Origin: Betaproteobacteria bacterium UBA5582
GTDB lineage: Bacteria; Pseudomonadota; Gammaproteobacteria; Burkholderiales; Rhodocyclaceae
Direction: 5' to 3'
Length of the DNA stretch: 18,770 bases
Assembly: GCA_002425245.1 (NCBI GenBank)
Contig: DILW01000045.1
Location: 1-18,770, forward strand
Part shown: piece by piece, positions 7,842 to 13,393 of the stretch
Numbering within the stretch: the first letter of the stretch is position 1
Layout: every line of letters starts with the position of its first letter
Notes under the pieces: generated by a model
Seen by the model: the letters and a program-made list of their open reading frames with translations, nothing else
Databases searched by the model: none
What the model was told of the DNA's origin: nothing
Program-made: the position numbers and the translations under genes

Positions 7842-8165
7842 TCAGACCGAGAACGACGAGCCGCAGGAACACTGCGCGCTGGCGTTCGGGTTGTCGAACT
7901 TGAAACCGGTGTGGGTCAGCGTGTCGACGAAATCGACGGTGACGTTGTCGATCATCGGCATGGTCATCGGATCGACCAGCAGTTTGACGCCGTCGACTTC
8001 CAGTTCCCAGTCATCCTCGGCCTTCTCGGCTTCGAGCTTCATGCCGTACTGCAGGCCGGAACAGCCGCCGCCCGAGATCATCAGGCGCAGGCCGGCGACC
8101 GGCGTTTCGGAGCCGCGGATGAAGCGTTGTACAGCTTTTACGGCGGCGGGGGTCAGATTGATCAT
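7842..8165 (-). CDS. iscA: A-type Fe-S carrier, nif-associated IscA
   Basis: A 107-residue A-type carrier (HesB/IscA family). The three conserved cysteines are present: Cys35 in SGGGCSGLQY, and Cys99 and Cys101 in the C-terminal CSCGSSF. These proteins bind iron or an Fe-S cluster and pass it to target proteins. It is the first gene of the iscA-nifU-nifS operon. The ATG is preceded by GGGAG, and a sigma-54 promoter lies immediately upstream (8199-8214), giving a predicted 5' leader of about 23 nt. This arrangement matches the nif-specific IscA found beside nifUS in Azotobacter and other proteobacterial diazotrophs, so the copy is presumably dedicated to nitrogen fixation. Confidence 0.93.
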   Translation of the reverse strand: MINLTPAAVKAVQRFIRGSETPVAGLRLMISGGGCSGLQYGMKLEAEKAEDDWELEVDGVKLLVDPMTMPMIDNVTVDFVDTLTHTGFKFDNPNASAQCSCGSSFSV

Positions 8166-8198
8166 GGCGATTCTCCCAGGGGTTGATGGCTACTACTC

Positions 8199-8214
8199 TG
8201 CAAGCGCTGTGCCA
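8199..8214 (-). promoter_or_regulatory. Sigma-54 (-24/-12) promoter of iscA-nifU-nifS
   Basis: The minus strand reads TGGCACAGCGCTTGCA, with GG and GC at the invariant 10-bp spacing and an essentially perfect match to TGGCAC-N5-TTGC. The predicted transcription start is near 8188, about 23 nt before the iscA ATG. A NifA box is correctly placed upstream at 8271-8286. Confidence 0.9.
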
Positions 8215-8270
8215 TCCCGCGGGATCATTGCAAGCTCATGAATTCATTGGATTGTTGCTGTGCGGTACTT

Positions 8271-8286
8271 TGTCGCGTTTGCGACA
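8271..8286 (-). promoter_or_regulatory. NifA upstream activator sequence of iscA-nifU-nifS
   Basis: TGT-N10-ACA (TGTCGCGTTTGCGACA), centred about 90 bp upstream of the predicted start. It sits in a perfect 7-bp inverted repeat, TTGTCGC-GTTT-GCGACAA (8270-8287). The repeat directly abuts the stop codon of the upstream gene (8288-8290) and may also act as its 3' stem-loop. It differs from the nifE box by a single base. Confidence 0.88.
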
Positions 8287-8287
8287 A

Positions 8288-8704
8288 TCAGCCCAACACA
8301 TGTTCGTAAGCACGCCGTAGCAGTGCGCGTTCGAGCTCGGACAAGGCCCGCGACTCGGTGATCGCGATGAAGCGCCCGCCGATCCGTTCGGCCGCCTCGA
8401 AGGGCGGATCGATGGTGGTGAAGTAGGCAAGCAGCACCGGCACGTCGCCGGCCGGCGTATCGACCCAGGCCTGGAATTCGGCCTCGACGTCGACCGCGCC
8501 CTCGGGCAGGCCGAGCTGCAGTTCGGCCTGGCGGATGATCGCCGTCGGATGGCTGAGCACGGTCGGCGAATAATCGGCGTCACGCAGCGCCGCTTGCTCG
8601 GGGAATGGCGCAAAGGCGACGATCCCCGCGGGCAGGCAGAGAAAACGGACACGACCGCTGGTCGATTGCTTGTGCAGCAGGATCAAGCGCGGATGCTGGC
8701 TCAT
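8288..8704 (-). CDS. Conserved-looking nif-operon protein of unknown function (138 aa)
   Basis: A 138-residue soluble protein with no signal peptide or membrane segment and no motif I can assign to a named family. It has a hydrophobic, beta-like N-terminal half (LILLHKQSTSGRVRFLCLPA) and a helical C-terminus. The start is taken as ATG 8704 because it overlaps the stop of the preceding gene as ATGA (8701-8704). The frame stays open further upstream, but that part is a shadow of the neighbour. The gene is last in the nifN-nifX operon. Position and tight coupling suggest a role in nitrogenase assembly or regulation; this is inference. Confidence 0.75.
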   Translation of the reverse strand: MSQHPRLILLHKQSTSGRVRFLCLPAGIVAFAPFPEQAALRDADYSPTVLSHPTAIIRQAELQLGLPEGAVDVEAEFQAWVDTPAGDVPVLLAYFTTIDPPFEAAERIGGRFIAITESRALSELERALLRRAYEHVLG

Positions 8705-9045
8705 GGTGCGGCAAACTCCCCGAAAACGGCCTCGCCGCGCAAAGCCGGCGGCCGCCCCCAGACCTGGACGGCTTCGACATAGCGCTGCGCGTCCTGCGGA
8801 TGCGGCAGCAGCACCTGGTATTCGGCAAACACCCGGCCGTCGGGAAACACCGTCAGCGTCCCGGCGCGCTGGCCCTGCCAGCTGCCGCTGAGACTGACTT
8901 CCTGAGAGTAGGGATCGACCACTTCGGCGAACACCAGGGCAGCCTGCCCCGGCTCGTCGCCGATCGACAATCCCAGCTTGGCAACCTCGTTGCGCAGCGC
9001 GGTGCACACGCTGGCAACGAGTTCGGCTGGCGGCACGCCGCTCAC
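8701..9045 (-). CDS. nif-operon protein of unknown function (114 aa)
   Basis: A 114-residue soluble protein with an N-terminal helix (AELVASVCTALRNEVAKLG) and a beta-rich body (GTLTVFPDGRVFAEYQVLLP). No family is recognised. The start is taken as GTG 9045, which overlaps the TGA of the DUF683 gene as GTGA; upstream codons in this frame belong to that gene's coding region. It ends in an ATGA overlap with the next gene. The GTG start and overlaps on both sides indicate expression by translational coupling within the nifN operon. Confidence 0.72.
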   Translation of the reverse strand: MSGVPPAELVASVCTALRNEVAKLGLSIGDEPGQAALVFAEVVDPYSQEVSLSGSWQGQRAGTLTVFPDGRVFAEYQVLLPHPQDAQRYVEAVQVWGRPPALRGEAVFGEFAAP

Positions 9046-9260
9046 GCGGCCCGCGCTTTCTGCGCCGCGCTCAGGCGGGCATTGGCCTCGGCCCAGGCCT
9101 GGCAGGCGTCGTAGGTCGACTGCGAGATGCCGGGAATCTCGTGATAACCGGCCGGCAGACGGTCCTCGACCAGGTCGTGCAACTGCGAAGCCCATTCGGA
9201 AGCGATGCGCTTGAGCTTCTTCACTTCCTTGTCCAGGGCAGCGAGTTCTTCGTCGCTCAT
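9042..9260 (-). CDS. DUF683 family nif-associated small protein
   Basis: A 72-residue, largely helical protein beginning MSDEELAALDKEVKKLKRIA and containing the WASQLHDLVEDRLP and YDACQAWAEANARL segments typical of DUF683. This short family is found with the DUF269/NifX genes in nif clusters (orf6 downstream of nifENX in Azotobacter). Start ATG 9260 has a strong AAGGAGG ribosome binding site; a longer upstream reading (to 9320) would run into the DUF269 gene. Helical-hairpin metal-binding relatives are known, but the function in nitrogen fixation is not established. It lies 10 bp after the DUF269 gene. Confidence 0.87.
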   Translation of the reverse strand: MSDEELAALDKEVKKLKRIASEWASQLHDLVEDRLPAGYHEIPGISQSTYDACQAWAEANARLSAAQKARAA

Positions 9261-9270
9261 CGCCGCCTCC

Positions 9271-9720
9271 TTACAAGCCGGCGACAGCCGGATGCTGACC
9301 GATGCGTTCGAGGGCGACACCGAGCAACTTGTCGGCCTCGTCCTTCATCTTGGACAGGCTGGCAAAGCCGAAGCGATGCACGTCGCGCAGCGTCTTGTCG
9401 ACGGCGACCAGCTTGCCGACGGTGATCAGCGCCCGGCCGAAACCTTCGTGAGTGAGGTGGATCAGCGGCACGGCCAGCAGCTTGCATTCCTTCTCGATGA
9501 GCACGGCAATGGCGTTGTAGAAGGCCTTGACGCGGGCGATGGTCTCTTCGTCCGGATCGCCGACCAGCGGGATCTGGGCCTTGCGTTCCTTGGTCAGGAC
9601 GTAGGGATCGAGAATCTGCTCGACGGTCCAGCCGGCGTAGGTGCCGTAGGTATCGAGGGCACGCATCTGGCGCGCCATTTCCTTGATGAAGTCGGTCTCG
9701 AAAATCGGATCAGTGCTCAT
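9271..9720 (-). CDS. NifX-associated nitrogen fixation protein (DUF269)
   Basis: A 149-residue protein recognised as the DUF269/NifX-associated family (orf5 downstream of nifX in Azotobacter) from features such as FIKEMARQMRALDTYGTY, VLTKERKAQIPLVGDPD and a C-terminal helical region. Members accompany NifX and are thought to help in FeMo-cofactor synthesis, though the biochemical role is not settled. The start ATG overlaps the end of the upstream RseC-like gene by 11 nt. A GGAGTTCC stretch just upstream of the ATG could act as ribosome binding site. NifX and DUF269 genes normally adjoin; here a RseC-like gene lies between them. Confidence 0.92.
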   Translation of the reverse strand: MSTDPIFETDFIKEMARQMRALDTYGTYAGWTVEQILDPYVLTKERKAQIPLVGDPDEETIARVKAFYNAIAVLIEKECKLLAVPLIHLTHEGFGRALITVGKLVAVDKTLRDVHRFGFASLSKMKDEADKLLGVALERIGQHPAVAGL

Positions 9721-10180
9721 GGTGGAACTCCTGTTGGGAAACTTGTGGATTGGCGCGCAGCGGCTGCAGTTGGGGCATCGGCATCAGGCCGGGCAGCAGG
9801 GCGACAGCAACGCGGGCAATGACCAGGGCGGCGACGAAACCGACGATGGCGCCCAGCGCCGTGGCACCGTCGCTGCCGGCAAGCGCGGCACCGAGCCAGG
9901 CGCCGACGAGCATGGCAAAAGCCGGAAACAGGTAGCCGAGCAAGGCAGCCAGCGTCAGCCGGCTGGCCGGTAGCGCCACGCTGACCATGTCGCCGGCAGC
10001 GATGCCGGGCGTCGCCGGCAGGGTGAGCACGGTCGCCGGACGCCCGGCGGCCATCTTGCCGATGCCGCAACTACCGCCCTGGCCGCAGGCAGAACAACCG
10101 CTGGTCTCCATGACGACGATGGCCAGGCCGTCCTCGATCTTCTGGACGACGCCGCGATGTTCGATCGTGCCGGCGCTCAT
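9710..10180 (-). CDS. RseC/SoxR-reducing-system-like membrane protein in nif operon
   Basis: A 156-residue protein of the RseC/MucC family. An N-terminal soluble part has a Cys cluster C-x2-C-x5-C (Cys29, Cys32, Cys38 in SGCSACGQGGSCG). Two transmembrane segments follow at about residues 77-98 and 107-129, and the tail is Pro/Gln/His-rich. In E. coli, RseC works with the Rsx/Rnf membrane electron-transport complex to keep SoxR reduced. ATG 10180 is chosen over an upstream GTG (10189) because it overlaps the nifX stop as ATGA and has GGCAGGG upstream. Its place between nifX and the DUF269 gene suggests a redox link to nitrogenase, possibly with an Rnf complex outside this window; this is inference. 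Confidence 0.85.
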   Translation of the reverse strand: MSAGTIEHRGVVQKIEDGLAIVVMETSGCSACGQGGSCGIGKMAAGRPATVLTLPATPGIAAGDMVSVALPASRLTLAALLGYLFPAFAMLVGAWLGAALAGSDGATALGAIVGFVAALVIARVAVALLPGLMPMPQLQPLRANPQVSQQEFHHEH

Positions 10181-10656
10181 CCCTGCCACCCTTCATCTTC
10201 CATCGCCGCGAAGCGATCGGTCGCCGCGGCTTTGGTCTGCGCGGCAATGGCCCGGTCGACCCAGGCCACGCCGCCGTTGCGCATGGCGCCGGAAAGCTCC
10301 AGCAGCAATTCGTCGATGGCATCGACCTCGCCCACGCGGATCGGCTGGATGCCTGCGGCCATCAGCTTCTTGATCGCCGAGGCACCGATGGCCATGACAT
10401 AGACCGCGGCGCAACCGGCCAGGAAATCGACCTTGGCGATCAGCTTGTCCTCGTTGCCGTCCATGGCTTCTTCCGAAAACTCGCCGACGCCGACCAGGGT
10501 CGCCTTGTCCGGCGTCACCTCGTAGATGGCAAAACCCTCGGCAGCGCCGAAATGCTGGTTGACCCGGGTCCGGTCAGTCGAGGCGAAGGCGATGCGGAGC
10601 ACGGCTTCCGGCGCCTGCTTAATGGACCAGACCAGCTGCAGTCGACGTGACGACAT
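10177..10656 (-). CDS. nifX: FeMo-cofactor carrier/maturation protein NifX
   Basis: About 159 residues with a dinitrogenase iron-molybdenum cofactor-binding domain. The family features RIAFASTDRTRVNQHFG, FAIYEV, DGNEDKLIAKVDFLAGCAAVYVMAIGASAIKKLM and a terminal RFAAMEDEGW are present. NifX binds FeMo-co precursors such as NifB-co and passes intermediates to or from NifEN. The frame is open to ATG 10719. The start is placed at ATG 10656 (MSSRRLQLV) because this gives the usual NifX length; ATG 10674 and 10719 remain possible. Any of these starts lies inside the 3' end of nifN, implying coupled translation. The stop overlaps the RseC-like start. Confidence 0.93.
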   Translation of the reverse strand: MSSRRLQLVWSIKQAPEAVLRIAFASTDRTRVNQHFGAAEGFAIYEVTPDKATLVGVGEFSEEAMDGNEDKLIAKVDFLAGCAAVYVMAIGASAIKKLMAAGIQPIRVGEVDAIDELLLELSGAMRNGGVAWVDRAIAAQTKAAATDRFAAMEDEGWQG

Positions 10657-12022
10657 GGCGTTGTCCGACGCCATCACGGTCGTCGGTCCAGTAGATTGAA
10701 CGATAGGGTTCGAGTTCATGGTGTTGTCCCAGCATCAGGTTGGCGATATCGAACAGGGCCTGCCGCGTGCCGCGGTAGCCCACCCAGGTGCGGGCGTAAC
10801 CGCCCACCGTGTCGTACTGCGGAAAACCGGCGCGCAACAGCGGCAAGCCCAGGCGGCTGGCCGTGTCGGCAGCATGCGAATTGGCCATCACCAGCTGCGC
10901 ACCGCCGACCCGCGCTGCCTTTTCCATATCCTCCAGGTCGCCGACGATGACCTGGTCGACGCAAAGGCCGTTCAGGCTGTCATGCCGGTGCGGGCTGACG
11001 GCAGCGACGATCTCGGCACCCATGCCGCTCAGGAAGCGCACCTGCATGCCGAGCAGGTCGGGGTCGGCAGCCAGCGCGATGCGGGCGAAACCGAGCATGA
11101 AGTGGCTATCGACCATCGCATCCTGCAACTGCGCGCGATGGCGCTCGATCTTTTCCGGCACCGGTCGGCCGGAAATCCCGGCCAAGGCCTGGGTGAAGGC
11201 ATCGCAATCGTCCAGGCCCATCAGGCCGGCGAAACGGAAATCGGGCACGCCGGTGCGCGCTTTCAGGATGTCCGCCGCCTTGGCCAGCGACGGCCCAATC
11301 ACCAACGTCGCCGCCGACTCGCCCATGGCCTCGATTTCGGCACGCGGCGTGCCGCCGATGGTCAGCGCCGAATACTCGGCCTCGACCAGGTGACCGTCGA
11401 GCGAATCGCCGATGTCCGGCACCACCACCGGGCGCAGGCCGAAGGCCTCGACCCAGTCCTTGATCGCCTCGATGTCGCCCGGCGTCAGCATCGCCGACGC
11501 CAGCACATTGACCTGCTTCGGCCGCTTGCCGACGCAGGCGCTCTCCGGTACCAGCGTCTGGATCAGCGCCTCGATCGCCAGCGCGTAACCGCTCTCCAGG
11601 CAACCGAGGAAATCCGGCGTATTGACCGGCACCACCGCCACCCCGTCATACTCGGGATGCGCGGCGCGGAACTCCTTGACCGTGCGCAGGATGTCGGTCC
11701 CCTGCGTCTCCGACAGCCCGGTGGTGACCAGGCCGATGATGTCGGGTTTGCTCTTTTCGGACAGCGTGCGCAGGGCCTCGACCACATTCTCGTCGGCGCC
11801 CATGATCGACGACACCTGATCCATCGCCGTCGTCTGCAGCGGAATCGGCTCGCGGAAATGGCGCACGAAGAAAACCTTGCCAAAGGCCGTGCACCCCTGC
11901 GAACCGTGCATCAAGGGCAAACATCGGTTGAGCCCGAGAAACGCCAGCGACGCGCCAACCGGCTGGCTCACCTTCAACGGATTCACCGCCAGCGCCTTCT
12001 TGGATTGGATGATTTCGGCCAT
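10619..12022 (-). CDS. nifN: Nitrogenase FeMo-cofactor scaffold protein NifN
   Basis: Full-length NifN of 467 residues, the beta subunit of the NifE2N2 scaffold on which FeMo-cofactor is matured before transfer to the NifDK protein. Cys44 in MHGSQGCTAFGKVFFVRHFR corresponds to a ligand of the interface [4Fe-4S] cluster. The family motifs PLQTTAMDQVSSIMGADENV and VPVNTPDFLGCLESGYA are present, and the C-terminus ends in the usual YRSIYWTDD-type region. A GAGGAG ribosome binding site precedes ATG 12022. Its normal partner nifE is not upstream but about 5 kb away. nifN therefore has its own sigma-54 promoter and NifA box (12057-12072 and 12116-12131) and heads a seven-gene unit. Confidence 0.97.
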   Translation of the reverse strand: MAEIIQSKKALAVNPLKVSQPVGASLAFLGLNRCLPLMHGSQGCTAFGKVFFVRHFREPIPLQTTAMDQVSSIMGADENVVEALRTLSEKSKPDIIGLVTTGLSETQGTDILRTVKEFRAAHPEYDGVAVVPVNTPDFLGCLESGYALAIEALIQTLVPESACVGKRPKQVNVLASAMLTPGDIEAIKDWVEAFGLRPVVVPDIGDSLDGHLVEAEYSALTIGGTPRAEIEAMGESAATLVIGPSLAKAADILKARTGVPDFRFAGLMGLDDCDAFTQALAGISGRPVPEKIERHRAQLQDAMVDSHFMLGFARIALAADPDLLGMQVRFLSGMGAEIVAAVSPHRHDSLNGLCVDQVIVGDLEDMEKAARVGGAQLVMANSHAADTASRLGLPLLRAGFPQYDTVGGYARTWVGYRGTRQALFDIANLMLGQHHELEPYRSIYWTDDRDGVGQRHVVTSTAAGLVH

Positions 12023-12056
12023 GTGGACAACACTCCTCAGAGATTGCCCACCTCAA

Positions 12057-12072
12057 AGCAATGAACGCGCCA
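12057..12072 (-). promoter_or_regulatory. Sigma-54 (-24/-12) promoter of the nifN operon
   Basis: The minus strand reads TGGCGCGTTCATTGCT. GG and GC are at the correct 10-bp spacing, with one departure from TGGCAC-N5-TTGC (G for A in the -24 box). The predicted start is near 12046, giving a 24-nt leader before the nifN ATG, like the leaders at iscA and nifE. An A-rich stretch (12072-12081) adjoins the upstream edge; no convincing IHF site was found. Confidence 0.82.
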
Positions 12073-12115
12073 ATCAAAAAATCCTTGTTAAACATAAGCT
12101 TGAATTCAAGCACCG

Positions 12116-12131
12116 TGTAGCAAACCCGACA
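12116..12131 (-). promoter_or_regulatory. NifA upstream activator sequence of the nifN operon
   Basis: The plus strand reads TGTAGCAAACCCGACA, a TGT-N10-ACA box centred about 78 bp upstream of the predicted nifN start. The inner arms are less symmetrical than in the iscA and nifE boxes, so it may be a weaker site. Confidence 0.75.
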
Positions 12132-12274
12132 ATCACCGCTCGGCCGCCCAAAAAACGCAACAGCGCCTGCCAACAACCAGGCCAGGAGTGTTCAAGCAAT
12201 CCATTGTCATGTTGTATTCCGCTACCGGATGGTAGAAAATCCCTTCGGCATTTCGCCTAACCAACGAGAAGACC

Positions 12275-12703
12275 ATGGATCTCACACAAGCCGAAGCAAA
12301 AATCACGATCGCCAAACTGATTGAAGTCTCATACGCCAAGGACAAGGAAACGACGGTCAAAATTTTGGCGAAACTTGGCACTGCTCAACTTAGCGTGGAT
12401 CAAAATGGTAATGCGACACTAACCAGCTCAGCCGGATTTCTGACTTTCAGCGGAAATCAGGTCCTGAATACAATCGGGGCAAAGATCAAAAGGATCAGCG
12501 TTGACTTCAACAACATTGATGGCGAACGTATCGGATATACCGCCAGCTTCGATCTCGAGTACCTGGAGCTATCTGTCTCCGGCAGCTTTAACTTGAAAAC
12601 GCTGATCACATCCTGCTCCGGTCTGTTGTGTATCGCGGCTCGCGCGCTCCAGGGCAAGCACCACGCGTACAACATGGAACTGCAGAGGATCATGGGGCAA
12701 TGA
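12275..12703 (+). CDS. Hypothetical protein (142 aa)
   Basis: A 142-residue protein without signal peptide. The N-terminal part is helical (AEAKITIAKLIEVSYAKDKETTVKILAKLG). The middle is beta-rich (TLTSSAGFLTFSGNQVL, IGYTASFDLEYLELSVSGSFNL). The C-terminal segment LITSCSGLLCIAARALQG could be a short amphipathic or membrane-associated helix. No family is recognised. A GAGAAG purine run precedes the ATG. It is divergent from nifN and moderately AT-richer than its neighbours. Its stop overlaps the start of the following lipoprotein gene as ATGA, so the two are probably expressed and used together. Confidence 0.65.
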   Translation: MDLTQAEAKITIAKLIEVSYAKDKETTVKILAKLGTAQLSVDQNGNATLTSSAGFLTFSGNQVLNTIGAKIKRISVDFNNIDGERIGYTASFDLEYLELSVSGSFNLKTLITSCSGLLCIAARALQGKHHAYNMELQRIMGQ

Positions 12704-13137
12704 ACATGGCACATCGTCTCCTCTTCCTGATTGTGGCCTTGCTCATGGTCGCGTGCGCCAGCGCCGGGCGCGACCCAGCGGTGCTTTATCCGATCTATTC
12801 GCAATACAAGGCAGAGAGCAACAAGGAGAACATCATCGAGCTGGCGGAGCAGTACTTCACGCCTTCCTTGCTGGGCAAGAACTATCGGACTAACCCGGCT
12901 GCCCGGCAACAGCTTCTGTTCAAGGACTACATGGCAAGCGAGGACAGCCACTTCGAAGCTGTCGATTCGCAGGCGGCTTGCCTGACCATCAACGGCTACG
13001 ATGCCGACAAGGCACCGTTGATCATCAGCTTGAAGTACCTTGCCGTGGACCAGCGCTGGCTGATCGACAAGATTCACGTCGCTTTCATTGAAGACCGGGC
13101 CGACTTCAGCAAGTCAGCCCGCTGCCCGGCGCGCTGA
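12700..13137 (+). CDS. Small predicted lipoprotein (145 aa)
   Basis: A 145-residue exported protein. The N-terminus MNMAHRLLFLIVALLMVACASAG is a lipoprotein signal peptide with a lipobox-like LMVAC and Cys19 as the probable acylated residue. Ala rather than Asp at +2 suggests outer-membrane sorting. The mature part (YSQYKAESNKENIIELAEQYFTPSLLG ... LKYLAVDQRWLIDKIHV) resembles small alpha+beta (NTF2/cystatin-like) lipoproteins but is not assigned to a family. ATG 12700 is chosen because it overlaps the upstream stop and places the signal sequence at the N-terminus; the frame itself is open further upstream. Partner and role are unknown. Confidence 0.75.
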   Translation: MNMAHRLLFLIVALLMVACASAGRDPAVLYPIYSQYKAESNKENIIELAEQYFTPSLLGKNYRTNPAARQQLLFKDYMASEDSHFEAVDSQAACLTINGYDADKAPLIISLKYLAVDQRWLIDKIHVAFIEDRADFSKSARCPAR

Positions 13138-13393
13138 TTCAGCCGCCCGCCCTCAGCACCCTTCACCGCTCCGCGCGCGACAGCAAGCTCGACCTCGCCG
13201 TCTCGATTATCGAATCGTTGATTGCCGGCGAGGAGCAGTGGCAAAAATTCACCCCCTGTTCATATGCCAAATGCAATCGTTGACCGCGCAGGGCCATGTT
13301 GTTCAAGCCAATTCCACTGACACAGAGGTGTCTGCTGGGGGCGGCCGACGCTTGGCACTGCCCCTTTCAGACCAACGATCCAGGAGTGAATTC
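13138..13393. other. Intergenic region upstream of cytochrome c peroxidase, possible gene remnant
   Basis: This 256-bp stretch has no intact gene. From 13143 to about 13283 one plus-strand frame without a proper start reads like protein (LHRSARDSKLDLAVSIIESL) before stopping, so it may be a decayed fragment. TTGAT and TTGAC half-sites (near 13217 and 13279) resemble FNR half-boxes, but no full palindrome was found. The peroxidase ribosome binding site is at 13382-13386. Confidence 0.35.

Noticed and set aside
6050..7903. 617-codon plus-strand ORF opposite nifS and nifU
   Set aside because: Antisense shadow; low-complexity Asp/Arg/Gly-rich translation, while the minus strand encodes complete NifS and NifU with all key cysteines.
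10718..12064. 448-codon plus-strand ORF opposite nifN
   Set aside because: Antisense shadow of nifN; it also covers the nifN promoter.
12072..12084. AATCAA-A-tract as an IHF site upstream of nifN
   Set aside because: The 3' half (TCC instead of TTR) fails and the element overlaps the -24 box rather than lying between promoter and NifA box.
13352..13369. TTGGCAC upstream of the peroxidase gene as a sigma-54 promoter
   Set aside because: The -24 part matches, but the base pair at -12 is TT rather than GC and no TGT-N10-ACA box lies upstream.
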